DNA of 64,000 nt from Cyclobacteriaceae bacterium (GTDB taxonomy: Bacteria; Bacteroidota; Bacteroidia; Cytophagales; Cyclobacteriaceae): NCBI GenBank assembly GCA_028284125.1, contig JANQSI010000004.1, positions 124,001-188,000 on the forward strand, given 5' to 3'. The translations under genes and the position numbers were made by a program. Positions within the stretch are counted from its first letter, which is position 1. The number at the start of each line of letters is the position of its first letter. The notes under the pieces are model-generated. The model made no database searches. It was not told the origin of the DNA and saw nothing but the letters and a program-made list of their open reading frames with translations. This document shows, one piece after another, positions 34,840 through 42,690 of the stretch.

Positions 34840-35127
34840 GAGTTAATGAAAAATGCAACCGCGAAATTACTAAAAATAGAAGTGGAAAGTAAGTCTGAAT
34901 TCAACATTGATTTTCCTTGATAGGTTCAACTTTCAGTATACATGGATCAAGTCATCACATATAACTATTGATAAGTCAAACTATGGAACTTTGCTACTTT
35001 CAAAAAAATCAAATCTTCCTCTCCACTCAGACTTGTTAGTGTCTTAAACTCAGTAACCATTTACGTAATTGATAGCAACCCATCGCTGAATTTTCAGTAA
35101 ATTAATCTACGAAATCTTTGTAACCAG

Positions 35128-36441
35128 GTGCTATATAAATCGATAATAAGGAGAGCCTCATTACTTGTCGGCTCATTGTTTGTGTCACTTGTTGTGTTGG
35201 GTCAGGATGCTCAAGATGTAGATCTTTTACAGAAAAAAATAAATACGCTGAGAACCACCGAATTGGTGATGTCAATGTCGCAGCGATCATTGATCATGCC
35301 TAGTCATCTCGGAGATCTTAAAGCTTTAATTGCAAAGCAGGCGTTCAATTTTTGGAGCACTGGTGATCGAGAGCCATATGTTTCACACCTGAATGTTTAT
35401 TCAGCGCTACATCAAGCCAATAAATTCCTGGATTTTGATAACACTACTTTGAGGGCTTATAATCAGGTAGGTGCGCACACGGATCGGGTGACATCTATTG
35501 TTTTCGGACCAGATCCCAATCATTATTTTTCCTCAGCGACCGATGGCACAGTTTTGAAATGGGATTTACAAAATCCAAAAGCGGTTCCTGAAATCGTTTA
35601 TCAAACGGAAAATATCATTCGTTCACTGGATGTTTCGGATGATGGAAAAGTGCTAATGGCTGTTTTTTACCAAACAGGAATTGCCTTGGTCTCGCTTGAA
35701 AACAGTTCCGTGAATGACGTGGTGGCAATTCAAGATCCAGAGTCAACGCAAACGGCTGTATTCATGCCCAACGAGCAGAAGTACTTGATGGTGTCCAAAG
35801 GAGGTGAAGTAAAGGTGAAAGGAATTCAGTCTGAAACGAAAATGGTTGGCAAAACAGAATCCACGGTACTCTCATTGCATGTTGATGAAAATGATGGAAC
35901 CATTTATGCCGGAAACGTGAAAGGAATTCTGGAAAGTTGGGAAGACAAATCCTACTTTGGTTATGAGATTGGATCTTCGGCCATCAATTGTTTAGACATA
36001 AGTCCGGACGGTAAACTTCTTGCTATTGGCAGAGAACGAGGTGATGTGCTTCTCTGGAGTATTGAGCAAAAACGGTTGGAACGACTCATTAATGGTCATC
36101 AAAGTGCCATTACAGATATTGAATTCAGCCCCGATAATCAGTCATTACTTACTACCAGCAGAGATAGAACAGCCCGCTTATGGGACCTAAGTGATTCAAG
36201 GAAACTCCCGCTCTTAATGGATGATCACGAAGATTGGGTAATGACCGGATGTTTTGATCCTTCGGGCCAACAAATCATTACTGGGAGTAGAGATGAATTT
36301 GTTCGAATCTGGCCAACCGATCCAAAAGTTTTAGCTGAAAGAATCTGCGGATTGGTAAGTCGAAATCTGACAAAGGAAGAGTGGGAAGAATTTGTTGGTG
36401 ACGACATTCCCTATCAAAAGACCTGCTCGAACCTGGATTAG
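35128..36441 (+). CDS. Exported WD40-repeat protein with STAND-type WD40 tail
   Basis: Protein of 437 residues that starts at GTG (35128); the frame has no ATG before the signal-like stretch LLVGSLFVSLVVLGQ. A helical region (about 40-100) has LKALIAKQAFNFW and VYSALHQANKF, seen at the start of WD40 domains in Bacteroidota signalling proteins. WD blades follow: DRVTSIVFGPDPNHYFSSATDGTVLKWDL, INCLDISPDGKLLAIGRERGDVLLWSI, HQSAITDIEFSPDNQSLLTTSRDRTARLWDL and DEFVRIWP. The end, NLTKEEWEEFVGDDIPYQKTC, is the cap typical of STAND WD40 proteins. It looks like a STAND sensor head without its NTPase, and exported. Confidence 0.85.
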   Translation: MLYKSIIRRASLLVGSLFVSLVVLGQDAQDVDLLQKKINTLRTTELVMSMSQRSLIMPSHLGDLKALIAKQAFNFWSTGDREPYVSHLNVYSALHQANKFLDFDNTTLRAYNQVGAHTDRVTSIVFGPDPNHYFSSATDGTVLKWDLQNPKAVPEIVYQTENIIRSLDVSDDGKVLMAVFYQTGIALVSLENSSVNDVVAIQDPESTQTAVFMPNEQKYLMVSKGGEVKVKGIQSETKMVGKTESTVLSLHVDENDGTIYAGNVKGILESWEDKSYFGYEIGSSAINCLDISPDGKLLAIGRERGDVLLWSIEQKRLERLINGHQSAITDIEFSPDNQSLLTTSRDRTARLWDLSDSRKLPLLMDDHEDWVMTGCFDPSGQQIITGSRDEFVRIWPTDPKVLAERICGLVSRNLTKEEWEEFVGDDIPYQKTCSNLD

Positions 36442-36449
36442 CAGGGTAG

Positions 36450-36956
36450 TTATAAGTCTCTTTCGATACGACTCATCACCTTTTCCAAATTATCGGTTCC
36501 ATTGTAGTTTAACCTAACATCTGGTGGTGAAGCATTGACCAATTTTTGATTCGATTCCCAAACATGATCCAAATACCAGTCAGGTTCCTCGCCCCATCGG
36601 ATCTCCTTATTACGTCTTTCGTAGAATGTGGATTTATCTACCTCAATGAGAATCTTCTTGGAGTAAAATGGTAGCATTCGACGATCAAAAGCAAAGATTC
36701 CTTCTACCAAAACAACATCTGCGGTTGATTTCTCCACTTGTTTCACCAAACGTTCCCAGTCAATGGAATCAGGGTGTTCCCAATCAAGACGGTCCTTTAT
36801 TTTTGGGATCAGCTCTTTTTCTACTGTGTAGTGATCCATTTCAAATGTTTTGACGGATAATCGCCTCGACGAAAGCTCTTTCTTCAAACTGCGAGTCAAA
36901 GTGCTTTTGCCCGACTGGCTAACGCCGCATATTCCAATGATTAATTGATTACTCAA
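36450..36956 (-). CDS. Uridine kinase-like P-loop kinase
   Basis: Cytoplasmic nucleoside or nicotinamide-riboside kinase-like protein of 168 residues. Walker A is GVSQSGKST (about residues 10-18). The substrate-binding acidic residue is in FEMDHYTVEKE, and the family's WEHPDSIDWERL is clear, as is VLVEGIFAFDRRM (Walker B-like). Arg-rich lid residues are seen in ERRNKEIRWGEE. The chain is shorter than uridine kinase (about 210) and closer to eukaryotic nicotinamide riboside kinases. The start is TTG (36956); an ATG near it is out of frame. Confidence 0.82.
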   Translation of the reverse strand: MSNQLIIGICGVSQSGKSTLTRSLKKELSSRRLSVKTFEMDHYTVEKELIPKIKDRLDWEHPDSIDWERLVKQVEKSTADVVLVEGIFAFDRRMLPFYSKKILIEVDKSTFYERRNKEIRWGEEPDWYLDHVWESNQKLVNASPPDVRLNYNGTDNLEKVMSRIERDL

Positions 36957-37005
36957 GCTTGCATTTTAAAACAACCAAGGTAGTGTAATTATTGAATCGA
37001 AGCTT

Positions 37006-37599
37006 TTAATTTAAATGAAAGGTAAGACTCGTTTTCAATAACCAATCCTGGTTGAAAAAAGCATCGTTGAAATCATTGAAAGGAGATGCAGTCGATCTGA
37101 ATGTTGCGTTGAGACCTGTTCCGATTGTTTGATTGATAGAAAATTGGTCAGATAATTTGAACAACACACCTGCATTGACAAAAAACTGGAAGATGTTATC
37201 TGTTTGATCTATTTGGATATTTTCAAAAGCGTTGGTAGATGTATTAAAGAATCTTGAGTTTTGCTCATCTTTCACTCGTTGGCTCCAAAGGTCAAATCCA
37301 TAAAACATGGAAAACTTTTGATCTCTCCCTTGTGGATAATTAGTGTAACCTAAATACAAACCAGTAAGCTTAGTGTTGTCGCGCTGCTCAATTTGATCGC
37401 CAAATGAAAAAAGTACAGTAGGCCCAACACTCCATGTATGATTGTTGGCATCCAATTGAATGTTTGGAGAAAGGATCATTCCATCATAAGAATCAGGAAT
37501 TGCAAATGACAAGCTTGTTCCAGATATCTGTTGTGCTTGAACAGTGCTAATAACTGTGCAAAAAAGAGCGATCAGACTGATTTTGAAATACATTTTCAT
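37006..37599 (-). CDS. Outer-membrane beta-barrel protein
   Basis: Exported protein of about 197 residues with a signal peptide (MKMYFKISLIALFCTVISTVQAQ). The mature part alternates polar and hydrophobic residues in strands ending in turns: WSVGPTVLFSFGD, LTGLYLGYTNY, FSMFYGFDLWSQRV, NIFQFFVNAGVLFKLS, INQTIGTGLNATF and LLKTSLTFHLN. This predicts an 8-strand barrel. The role is unknown. Confidence 0.75.
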   Translation of the reverse strand: MKMYFKISLIALFCTVISTVQAQQISGTSLSFAIPDSYDGMILSPNIQLDANNHTWSVGPTVLFSFGDQIEQRDNTKLTGLYLGYTNYPQGRDQKFSMFYGFDLWSQRVKDEQNSRFFNTSTNAFENIQIDQTDNIFQFFVNAGVLFKLSDQFSINQTIGTGLNATFRSTASPFNDFNDAFFNQDWLLKTSLTFHLN

Positions 37600-37682
37600 A
37601 ATGCGAAGAAAACAAAACGCAATCAATCACATGGGTCGTCCACCTGATAGTTGGGTGATATTAAGAAAGTTAACTTTGCTGC

Positions 37683-38684
37683 ATGCGATATTATTCTATC
37701 CTACTTGTATTTATACTTTTCTCGTGTAGCGATGATTTCACCGTGCCAAGCCATGTTCCAGGAGTGGTTAAGGTTTCAGGAAATCATCTATTTACCTCTT
37801 ATGGAGATGGCGGGTTGATTGTTACAAGTCTTAACACCGATGAAGTTACAACCCATATTTTTCCAGCTGGAGACATGCGTGGTATTGATGATTTTGATAT
37901 CGCAGGAGACCTATTGTTTGTCTTAGACGCACGCGGAAACAATTATGTCGCTTCATACTCTATCGCTGACTTGGACAACCCCGAATTAATTGATGGTCCA
38001 TACTTGGTGCCAGGTGAGCCGTTCAACGGCATTTCAGCAAGAAATGGAAATCTTGTAGTTTCTGGTGGCACAAGACACCTGGAATATTTCCAATATGATG
38101 CCTCAGGTGAGATTTCGGGTCCGGCAACATTTGGTCGAGACAGAGGCCATCCGGACGTTTTGCTCTCAGATAATGGTCAGGTGGCATTCGCTTCCACAGA
38201 CTTTAACCTTGATCGAAAGGTGAATGGCGCCAGGTTTGGAATATTAGCACTTTCATTAGGAACTGAACTACAAATACCAACTGAAATAGATCAGATCGGG
38301 ATCACGGAAGCAGGAATTACTGATGGAGTTACCACGCCAGTTGGGTTTCCGATTCAAACGGCGCTGTACAACAACCGACTTCTGGTAGCTCACGGTGGAG
38401 GGCTTACCATTATTGATTTGGTAGAGCAATCGGCTTTTGGCGCTTCAAGGTTGCTTGATCTTGGAATCAATGCAATAAGTGTTCAGGCACAAAACGATAT
38501 TGCTTATGTAATTGGTTTGGACCCCACATTGGTCAAAGTAGATATCAGTGATCCAGCAAACCCGTCAATTATCGAGTCAGTTCCATTGAATATTGGTGAT
38601 AACATCCCCACATCTCTTGCTTTGAGCAACACTTCCGTTTTTATTGCAGCGGGAGAAGCCGGCCTTCTGGAATTAGCATTATAG
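37683..38684 (+). CDS. Beta-propeller lipoprotein (LVIVD-like repeats)
   Basis: Lipoprotein of 333 residues with lipobox LFSC (about Cys15). Repeating units of the type VKVSGNHLFTSYGDGGLIVTSL, FDIAGDLLFVLDARGNNYVASYSI, ISARNGNLVVSGG, TALYNNRLLVAHGGGLTIIDL and AQNDIAYVIGLDPTLVKVDI are LVIVD/propeller blades. This predicts a 6-7 bladed surface or periplasmic propeller. No active site is apparent. The gene is divergent from the barrel gene and followed by an ECF sigma unit. Confidence 0.8.
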   Translation: MRYYSILLVFILFSCSDDFTVPSHVPGVVKVSGNHLFTSYGDGGLIVTSLNTDEVTTHIFPAGDMRGIDDFDIAGDLLFVLDARGNNYVASYSIADLDNPELIDGPYLVPGEPFNGISARNGNLVVSGGTRHLEYFQYDASGEISGPATFGRDRGHPDVLLSDNGQVAFASTDFNLDRKVNGARFGILALSLGTELQIPTEIDQIGITEAGITDGVTTPVGFPIQTALYNNRLLVAHGGGLTIIDLVEQSAFGASRLLDLGINAISVQAQNDIAYVIGLDPTLVKVDISDPANPSIIESVPLNIGDNIPTSLALSNTSVFIAAGEAGLLELAL

Positions 38685-38815
38685 CTTCCAGAAGCTACTC
38701 CTCGACCTCTTCAGGCCACATTTTCATCTCATTCTAAAAAAACTCAAATTACAGGTGTAACCATTTGGATACCTCTTAGTATCTAAACCCGAAATCCAAA
38801 TTATAACCTGATAGA

Positions 38816-39355
38816 ATGTCTGAAGAATCGCTAATGATCGCGGTAAAAAATGGAGAGTTAGGACACGCTTCCGAGCTGTTTGAGCTTTACAACAAGCAAC
38901 TCTATAACTTTTTTGCTAAGATCAGCTACGACCGGGAGGTTGCACACGATCTGACACAGAATGTGTTCTTGAGACTAATCAAGTTCAGACATACTTACAG
39001 GGAAGAAATGAGATTTAAACCATGGATATATCAGATTGCAAGAAATGTTTTTGCAGATCATTATAGAAAAAATAAAACGCTAAAAAATGACAATGTTGAT
39101 ATAGAAATGGTAGGAGAGACGCTTGGTGATTTGGATGAGACAGTGATAAGAAATGAGCAGGAACGAATTCTTTATTTGTCGATGGAAAGGTTGAAAGTGG
39201 AGGACAGAGAAATATTACTAATGAGCAAATTTCAGAAAATGAAGTATGAAGAGATTTCCAAGGTTTTGGATACGTCAGTTCCGGCAGTAAAGACAAAAGT
39301 TCACCGGGCAATTAAACGACTAAAAGATCAATATTTTGAACTAGAAAAAATTTAG
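38816..39355 (+). CDS. ECF RNA polymerase sigma factor
   Basis: Sigma-70 family factor of 179 residues. Region 2 is about 20-90 (ELYNKQLYNFFAKISYDREVAHDLTQNVFLRLIK, KPWIYQIARNVFADHYRKN). Region 4 is about 120-175 (LYLSMERLKVEDREILLMSKFQKMKYEEISKVLDTSVPAVKTKVHRAIKRLK). The next gene, starting 2 bases later, encodes a membrane protein of anti-sigma type, so the two form a sensor pair. Two DUF4097 proteins downstream are likely members of the same regulon. Confidence 0.94.
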   Translation: MSEESLMIAVKNGELGHASELFELYNKQLYNFFAKISYDREVAHDLTQNVFLRLIKFRHTYREEMRFKPWIYQIARNVFADHYRKNKTLKNDNVDIEMVGETLGDLDETVIRNEQERILYLSMERLKVEDREILLMSKFQKMKYEEISKVLDTSVPAVKTKVHRAIKRLKDQYFELEKI

Positions 39356-39357
39356 AT

Positions 39358-40152
39358 ATGGAGGAACGTAAGATGGAAGATCTGATGATAGATTATGTTC
39401 AGGGAAATCTCACGGGTGAATTAAAAGACCATGTAGAGAAGACCATTGAAAAAAATGAAGAATGGAAGCTTGAGTATGATAAGCTCTGCGGCATCATGGA
39501 AATGATAGATTCTACGGTTGAACTTCAACCAGAATCATCACTACGGCAAAGCTTTGACAAAATGTTGGAGCAAGAGATGGGTAGTTCAGAAGAGGCGAAA
39601 GTGGTTACGATGAAAACCGAAGCCTCTGATGCTAGTAAATGGACCATGAGAATTGCTGCTTCAGTTACTCTTTTGATTCTAGGCGCGGCGATCGGAGTAC
39701 TTGTTATGAAGAATATTCAAAATCAGGAAGAACTGGCAGCTTTGAGAAGTGAGATGGAGATGACTAAGCAATTGGTTATAAGCTCGCTTCAAGATCAAAC
39801 TTCAGCGAGTAGCAGATTGCGTGGAGTGAATACATCCATGGTGATGGAAACTTCCGATGATGAAATCATCAATGCGCTGATCAATACCATGAACACTGAT
39901 GAAAACACGAATGTTCGATTAGCTGCTGTTTCAGCCCTGGCAAGATTTGCTAACGAAGAGCAAGTGAAGCAAGCATTAATTGCAGCGCTTGAAACGCAAG
40001 ATGATCCTGTTGTAGCGATCAGTTTAATCAATCTAATGGTTCAATTGAAAGAGAAAGGTGCGGTGGAATCGCTTAAGAACTTGCTTCACCGAGGTGAGGT
40101 GCATGAAGCTGTAAAAAGTGAAGCTCAATTGGGAATTTTCGAACTCTCTTAA
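39358..40152 (+). CDS. Membrane anti-sigma factor with extracytoplasmic HEAT repeats
   Basis: Protein of 264 residues. The N-terminal 80 residues form a helical sigma-binding head (MEDLMIDYVQGNLTGELKDHVEKTI ... WKLEYDKLCGIMEMID) without zinc-finger cysteines or His. One membrane helix lies near 96-117 (ASVTLLILGAAIGVLVMKN). After it a coiled region (EELAALRSEMEMTKQLVISSL) leads to HEAT repeats (about 165-264: NTNVRLAAVSALARFANEEQVKQALIAAL, DPVVAISLINLMVQLKEKGAVESLKNLL). The repeats are predicted to lie outside the inner membrane, so they are a candidate periplasmic input domain. Confidence 0.85.
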   Translation: MEERKMEDLMIDYVQGNLTGELKDHVEKTIEKNEEWKLEYDKLCGIMEMIDSTVELQPESSLRQSFDKMLEQEMGSSEEAKVVTMKTEASDASKWTMRIAASVTLLILGAAIGVLVMKNIQNQEELAALRSEMEMTKQLVISSLQDQTSASSRLRGVNTSMVMETSDDEIINALINTMNTDENTNVRLAAVSALARFANEEQVKQALIAALETQDDPVVAISLINLMVQLKEKGAVESLKNLLHRGEVHEAVKSEAQLGIFELS

Positions 40153-40207
40153 AGATTTTAAAAACAGAAATTAAAAAGGTTAAAAACGCATATAAACTCA
40201 ATTTAAA

Positions 40208-40981
40208 ATGAAAAAGCAAAATATAATACTTACGACGATCCTGGCGCTAGCGGTAATTACTAGTGCCAAAGGACAAAGCGATGAATACAAGTTTTCTCCA
40301 ACTGGGAAGCTCATCGTAAATGGTATCAACAAAATATCTTTCGAAGGATACGATGGGAATGAGGTGATCATTTCAACAACATCACGCTCTTCAAGCAAGT
40401 CGGAAAGAGCAGAAGGATTGAAACTCATCAATGGATCTGGACTTGAGGACAATACAGGTCTTGGCGTTTCAGTATCTCAAGTTGATGGGAACACAGAAAT
40501 GGAAGAAATTTCTTCACGGTCAAGCAAAAGATATGTGGTAAAAGTTCCAAGCAGTGTAACGCTGGTTTACAAGCATTCGACTGCTCACGGAAGTGCCGTT
40601 TCTTTTTCAGGCATCAAAGGTGAACTTGAAGTGAAAACCAATCACAGTCGCGTAGAACTTGATGACGTGACAGGACCAATGACTATCAGCACGGTTCATG
40701 GAAGGATAGAGGCTGACTTTAGTTCTCTTAATCAAAGTGGTCCGGTATCTATCGCTTCGTCGCATGGTCTTATTGATATTTCGCTACCAGCAGATTCCAA
40801 AGCAAATCTTAAGCTGGGTTCCGGTTGGGGAGAGATCTATTCTGATTTTGATATAGAAATAGAGAAAACCACTCGACTAAGAAGTTACAGCAGCAATGAG
40901 GTAAAAGGTACGCTGAATGGAGGAGGAGTTGATTTTAGCGCGGAATCCTCACATGGCAATGTTTACTTGAGGAAAAAGTAA
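40208..40981 (+). CDS. Exported DUF4097-type beta-helix protein
   Basis: Secreted protein of 257 residues with signal peptide (about 1-22, TSAKGQ). The mature part is a right-handed beta-helix-like series of DUF4097 strands: GELEVKTNHSRVELDDVTGP, TISTVHGRIEADFSSLNQSGP, VSIASSHGLIDISLPADSKANL, then VDFSAESSHGNVYLRKK. It is in the sigma/anti-sigma unit (55 bases after the anti-sigma stop). A hairpin terminator follows it. The family is frequent in Bacteroidota sigma-factor operons; its ligand is not known. Confidence 0.85.
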   Translation: MKKQNIILTTILALAVITSAKGQSDEYKFSPTGKLIVNGINKISFEGYDGNEVIISTTSRSSSKSERAEGLKLINGSGLEDNTGLGVSVSQVDGNTEMEEISSRSSKRYVVKVPSSVTLVYKHSTAHGSAVSFSGIKGELEVKTNHSRVELDDVTGPMTISTVHGRIEADFSSLNQSGPVSIASSHGLIDISLPADSKANLKLGSGWGEIYSDFDIEIEKTTRLRSYSSNEVKGTLNGGGVDFSAESSHGNVYLRKK

Positions 40982-40988
40982 AACCGAT

Positions 40989-41025
40989 ATCAGCCTTCCT
41001 TTTAAGTAAGTGAAGGCTGATTTTT
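40989..41025 (+). terminator. Rho-independent terminator between the two DUF4097-type genes
   Basis: ATCAGCCTTC (40989-40998) pairs perfectly with GAAGGCTGAT (41012-41021) over a 13-base loop and is followed by TTTTC. It is 8 bases after the stop at 40981 and would end or attenuate the sigma-factor operon before the second DUF4097-type gene. Confidence 0.85.
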
Positions 41026-41046
41026 CAAAACTAGACTCAAGTAGAA

Positions 41047-41787
41047 ATGAGACATTTATTAATCTTTTTGGTGCTAGCGAGTCTTACGATTGACGCTCAA
41101 ACCAAAGTAGAGAGAAGTATTGCTGTCAATCAGGGACAGAAAGTAGAGATGAACTTTAAATATCCAGAGCTCATCACGATAAAGACATGGGATCAAAATG
41201 AAATCAAGATCAGCGCTGAAGTTAGCATCAATTTTGGTAGAAATGACGATGCATTCAAGTTTGAGGTGGAAGAAGGAGAAACACTTACTATCAATTCACA
41301 AATTGAAAACTACAGTGAGCTCCCAAGAAACATTGTGATTAGATACCAGGGAGAAGATTTCTTTTTTGAAACCAAAGATCCGCATTCGCCAGAGATCATG
41401 AAATTCAGAGAAGAGATCGGTGACAGTGGTTATGAATACATGCGACATGGAGTGATCATGGATATAAAGGTGGAGATAATGGTTCCAAAAGGGATTGCGT
41501 TGGATGTGGATGCAAAATTTGGGCTGGTGGAAGTGGAAGGTTTTAGCAATGAAATTGAGGTTTCGTCAAAATTCGGCGGGATTGATGTCTCTGTGCCACA
41601 GTCAAATCCATCGATGAAGGTCCGTACGAAGTTTGGTGATGTTTATTCCAACTTAAACATGGAATTCACTTCGAGAGATCGCTATGAAATTGGAAGATGG
41701 GTCACTTTGGAGGGAAAAGGATCCAATCCAACAAACCCACAACAATTTCGGTCTGAATTTGGAAACGTGTATTTAAGGAAGATGTAA
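41047..41787 (+). CDS. Second exported DUF4097-like protein
   Basis: Secreted protein of 246 residues with a short signal peptide (MRHLLIFLVLASLTIDAQ). Strand repeats: LDVDAKFGLVEVEGFSNEIEVSSKFGGIDVSV, MKVRTKFGDVYSNLNMEF and RSEFGNVYLRKM, the same ending pattern as the upstream DUF4097 protein (GNVYLRKK). The N-terminal half (VNQGQKVEMNFKYPELITIKTWDQNEIKI) is the usual lead-in. The two may be distant tandem paralogues. It lies after a terminator, so expression may be partly independent. Confidence 0.8.
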   Translation: MRHLLIFLVLASLTIDAQTKVERSIAVNQGQKVEMNFKYPELITIKTWDQNEIKISAEVSINFGRNDDAFKFEVEEGETLTINSQIENYSELPRNIVIRYQGEDFFFETKDPHSPEIMKFREEIGDSGYEYMRHGVIMDIKVEIMVPKGIALDVDAKFGLVEVEGFSNEIEVSSKFGGIDVSVPQSNPSMKVRTKFGDVYSNLNMEFTSRDRYEIGRWVTLEGKGSNPTNPQQFRSEFGNVYLRKM

Positions 41788-41824
41788 GAATAGTTAAAAT
41801 ATCGAATCCTTCGTAGGTAAAATT

Positions 41825-41898
41825 GAAGACCCTGAAATAAATTCAGGGTGACAGTTGGGTTATAGGATTGTCATGCTGAACTTGTTTCAGCATCTTCC
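41825..41898. repeat. Palindrome pair 1 (type B then type A)
   Basis: Type B element at 41825-41852 (stem ACCCTGAA / TTCAGGGT inside GAAG...GTGAC) is followed by type A at 41870-41898 (stem ATGCTGAA / TTTCAGCAT inside GTC...CTTCC). Reverse-complementing B gives A except for the stem bases, so the pair is itself a larger inverted repeat. Confidence 0.85.
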
Positions 41899-41921
41899 AA
41901 TTTAATCTTAGTGTTTGCTCA

Positions 41922-42007
41922 GGGAGACTCGGTAACGAGTTCAGGGGATTGCCTACTATTACTGAAGTCCTTGTCTACGTCATGCTGAATTCATTTCAGT
42001 ATCTTCC
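41922..42007. repeat. Palindrome pair 2 (degenerate B, then A overlapping the GIY-YIG gene end)
   Basis: 41922-41949 aligns imperfectly with type B (best match to the copy at 42600, sharing CGAGTTCAGG). Type A at 41979-42007 (GTCATGCTGAA ... TTTCAGTATCTTCC) contains the last three codons (Arg, Tyr, stop) of the GIY-YIG nuclease gene. Confidence 0.75.
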
Positions 42008-42319
42008 TCTCACCGCCTTAATATCTTCCTGATCAAACCAATCAGCAGCTAAGTCTTTGAATTCAGGATTAGAAGCTTTAATAAGATTCCATTTCCATTG
42101 TTTATGCCAATTCTTAAGTTGTTTTTCTCTGTCAATTGCAGAATCAATATCGGGACACTTTTCAAAATGCATCAATTGGTGAACCTTGTACTTAGATGTA
42201 AATTTTGATCCGATACCAGCCTTATGCTCAAGTATTCTTCTTTCAATGTCATTAGTAACTCCCACATACAAACTAGTTCTGCTGTAATTGGACAGAATAT
42301 AAACGTAACCTCTTTTCAT
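41996..42319 (-). CDS. GIY-YIG nuclease family protein
   Basis: Small single-domain protein of 107 residues. The catalytic-fold signature is present: GYVYILSN (the GIY strand), LYVGVTNDIERRILEHKAG (YIG strand with the following conserved Arg) and AIDREKQLKNWHKQWKWNLI, where the metal-binding Glu is about residue 65. Family members are Mg-dependent DNA endonucleases or UPF0213-type proteins. The reading frame ends inside a short palindromic repeat of a family that occurs about ten times around this gene. No partner gene is close. The association suggests a mobile or repeat-maintaining element; the activity is inferred from the fold. Confidence 0.92.
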   Translation of the reverse strand: MKRGYVYILSNYSRTSLYVGVTNDIERRILEHKAGIGSKFTSKYKVHQLMHFEKCPDIDSAIDREKQLKNWHKQWKWNLIKASNPEFKDLAADWFDQEDIKAVRGRY

Positions 42320-42375
42320 TTTCTTAGAGAACTAAGATTGATCAGAAGTGACTTTATAGCTAAAACTAAATCATT

Positions 42376-42459
42376 GAAGACCCTGAAACAAGTTCAGGGT
42401 GACGGTTTGGTTGTAAGATTGTTGTTGAAGTGGCATATCGAACTTGTTTGACATTTCCT
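42376..42459. repeat. Palindrome pair 3 (type B, then degenerate A)
   Basis: Type B at 42376-42403 (ACCCTGAA ... TTCAGGGT). A degenerate type A follows at about 42431-42459, keeping GAACTTGTTT but with altered stem ends. It lies 57 bases upstream of the GIY-YIG start codon. Confidence 0.75.
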
Positions 42460-42482
42460 GACCCAATGATTGTCAGATCAAT

Positions 42483-42576
42483 GGAAGACCCTGAAATAAA
42501 TTCAGGGGGACATTTGGGATCGAGAGTTTCTACTTTAAATATTGTGCGTCATGCTGAACTTGTTTCAGCATCTTCC
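42483..42576. repeat. Palindrome pair 4 (type B then type A)
   Basis: Type B at 42483-42511 (one stem mismatch: TTCAGGGGGAC) and a perfect type A at 42548-42576 (GTCATGCTGAA ... TTTCAGCATCTTCC). Confidence 0.85.
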
Positions 42577-42599
42577 AAATCGATCTCAATACTTACTAA

Positions 42600-42690
42600 G
42601 GAAGACCCTGAACCGAGTTCAGGGTGACAATTGGATGTATGCCCTAAAGGAGAATTTAATTCATGCTGGACTTGCTTCAGCATCTTCTTC
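42600..42690. repeat. Palindrome pair 5 (type B, then A inside the decarboxylase gene end)
   Basis: Type B at 42600-42628 (loop CCG variant) and type A at 42661-42690 (TCATGCTGGA ... TTCAGCATCTTC). The A copy encodes the final residues and stop of the decarboxylase on the minus strand. Confidence 0.85.

Noticed and set aside
41825..42690. CRISPR array
   Set aside because: Repeats are imperfect, of two types and alternate in orientation, the spacings are irregular (about 18-45 bases within pairs), and there are no cas genes.
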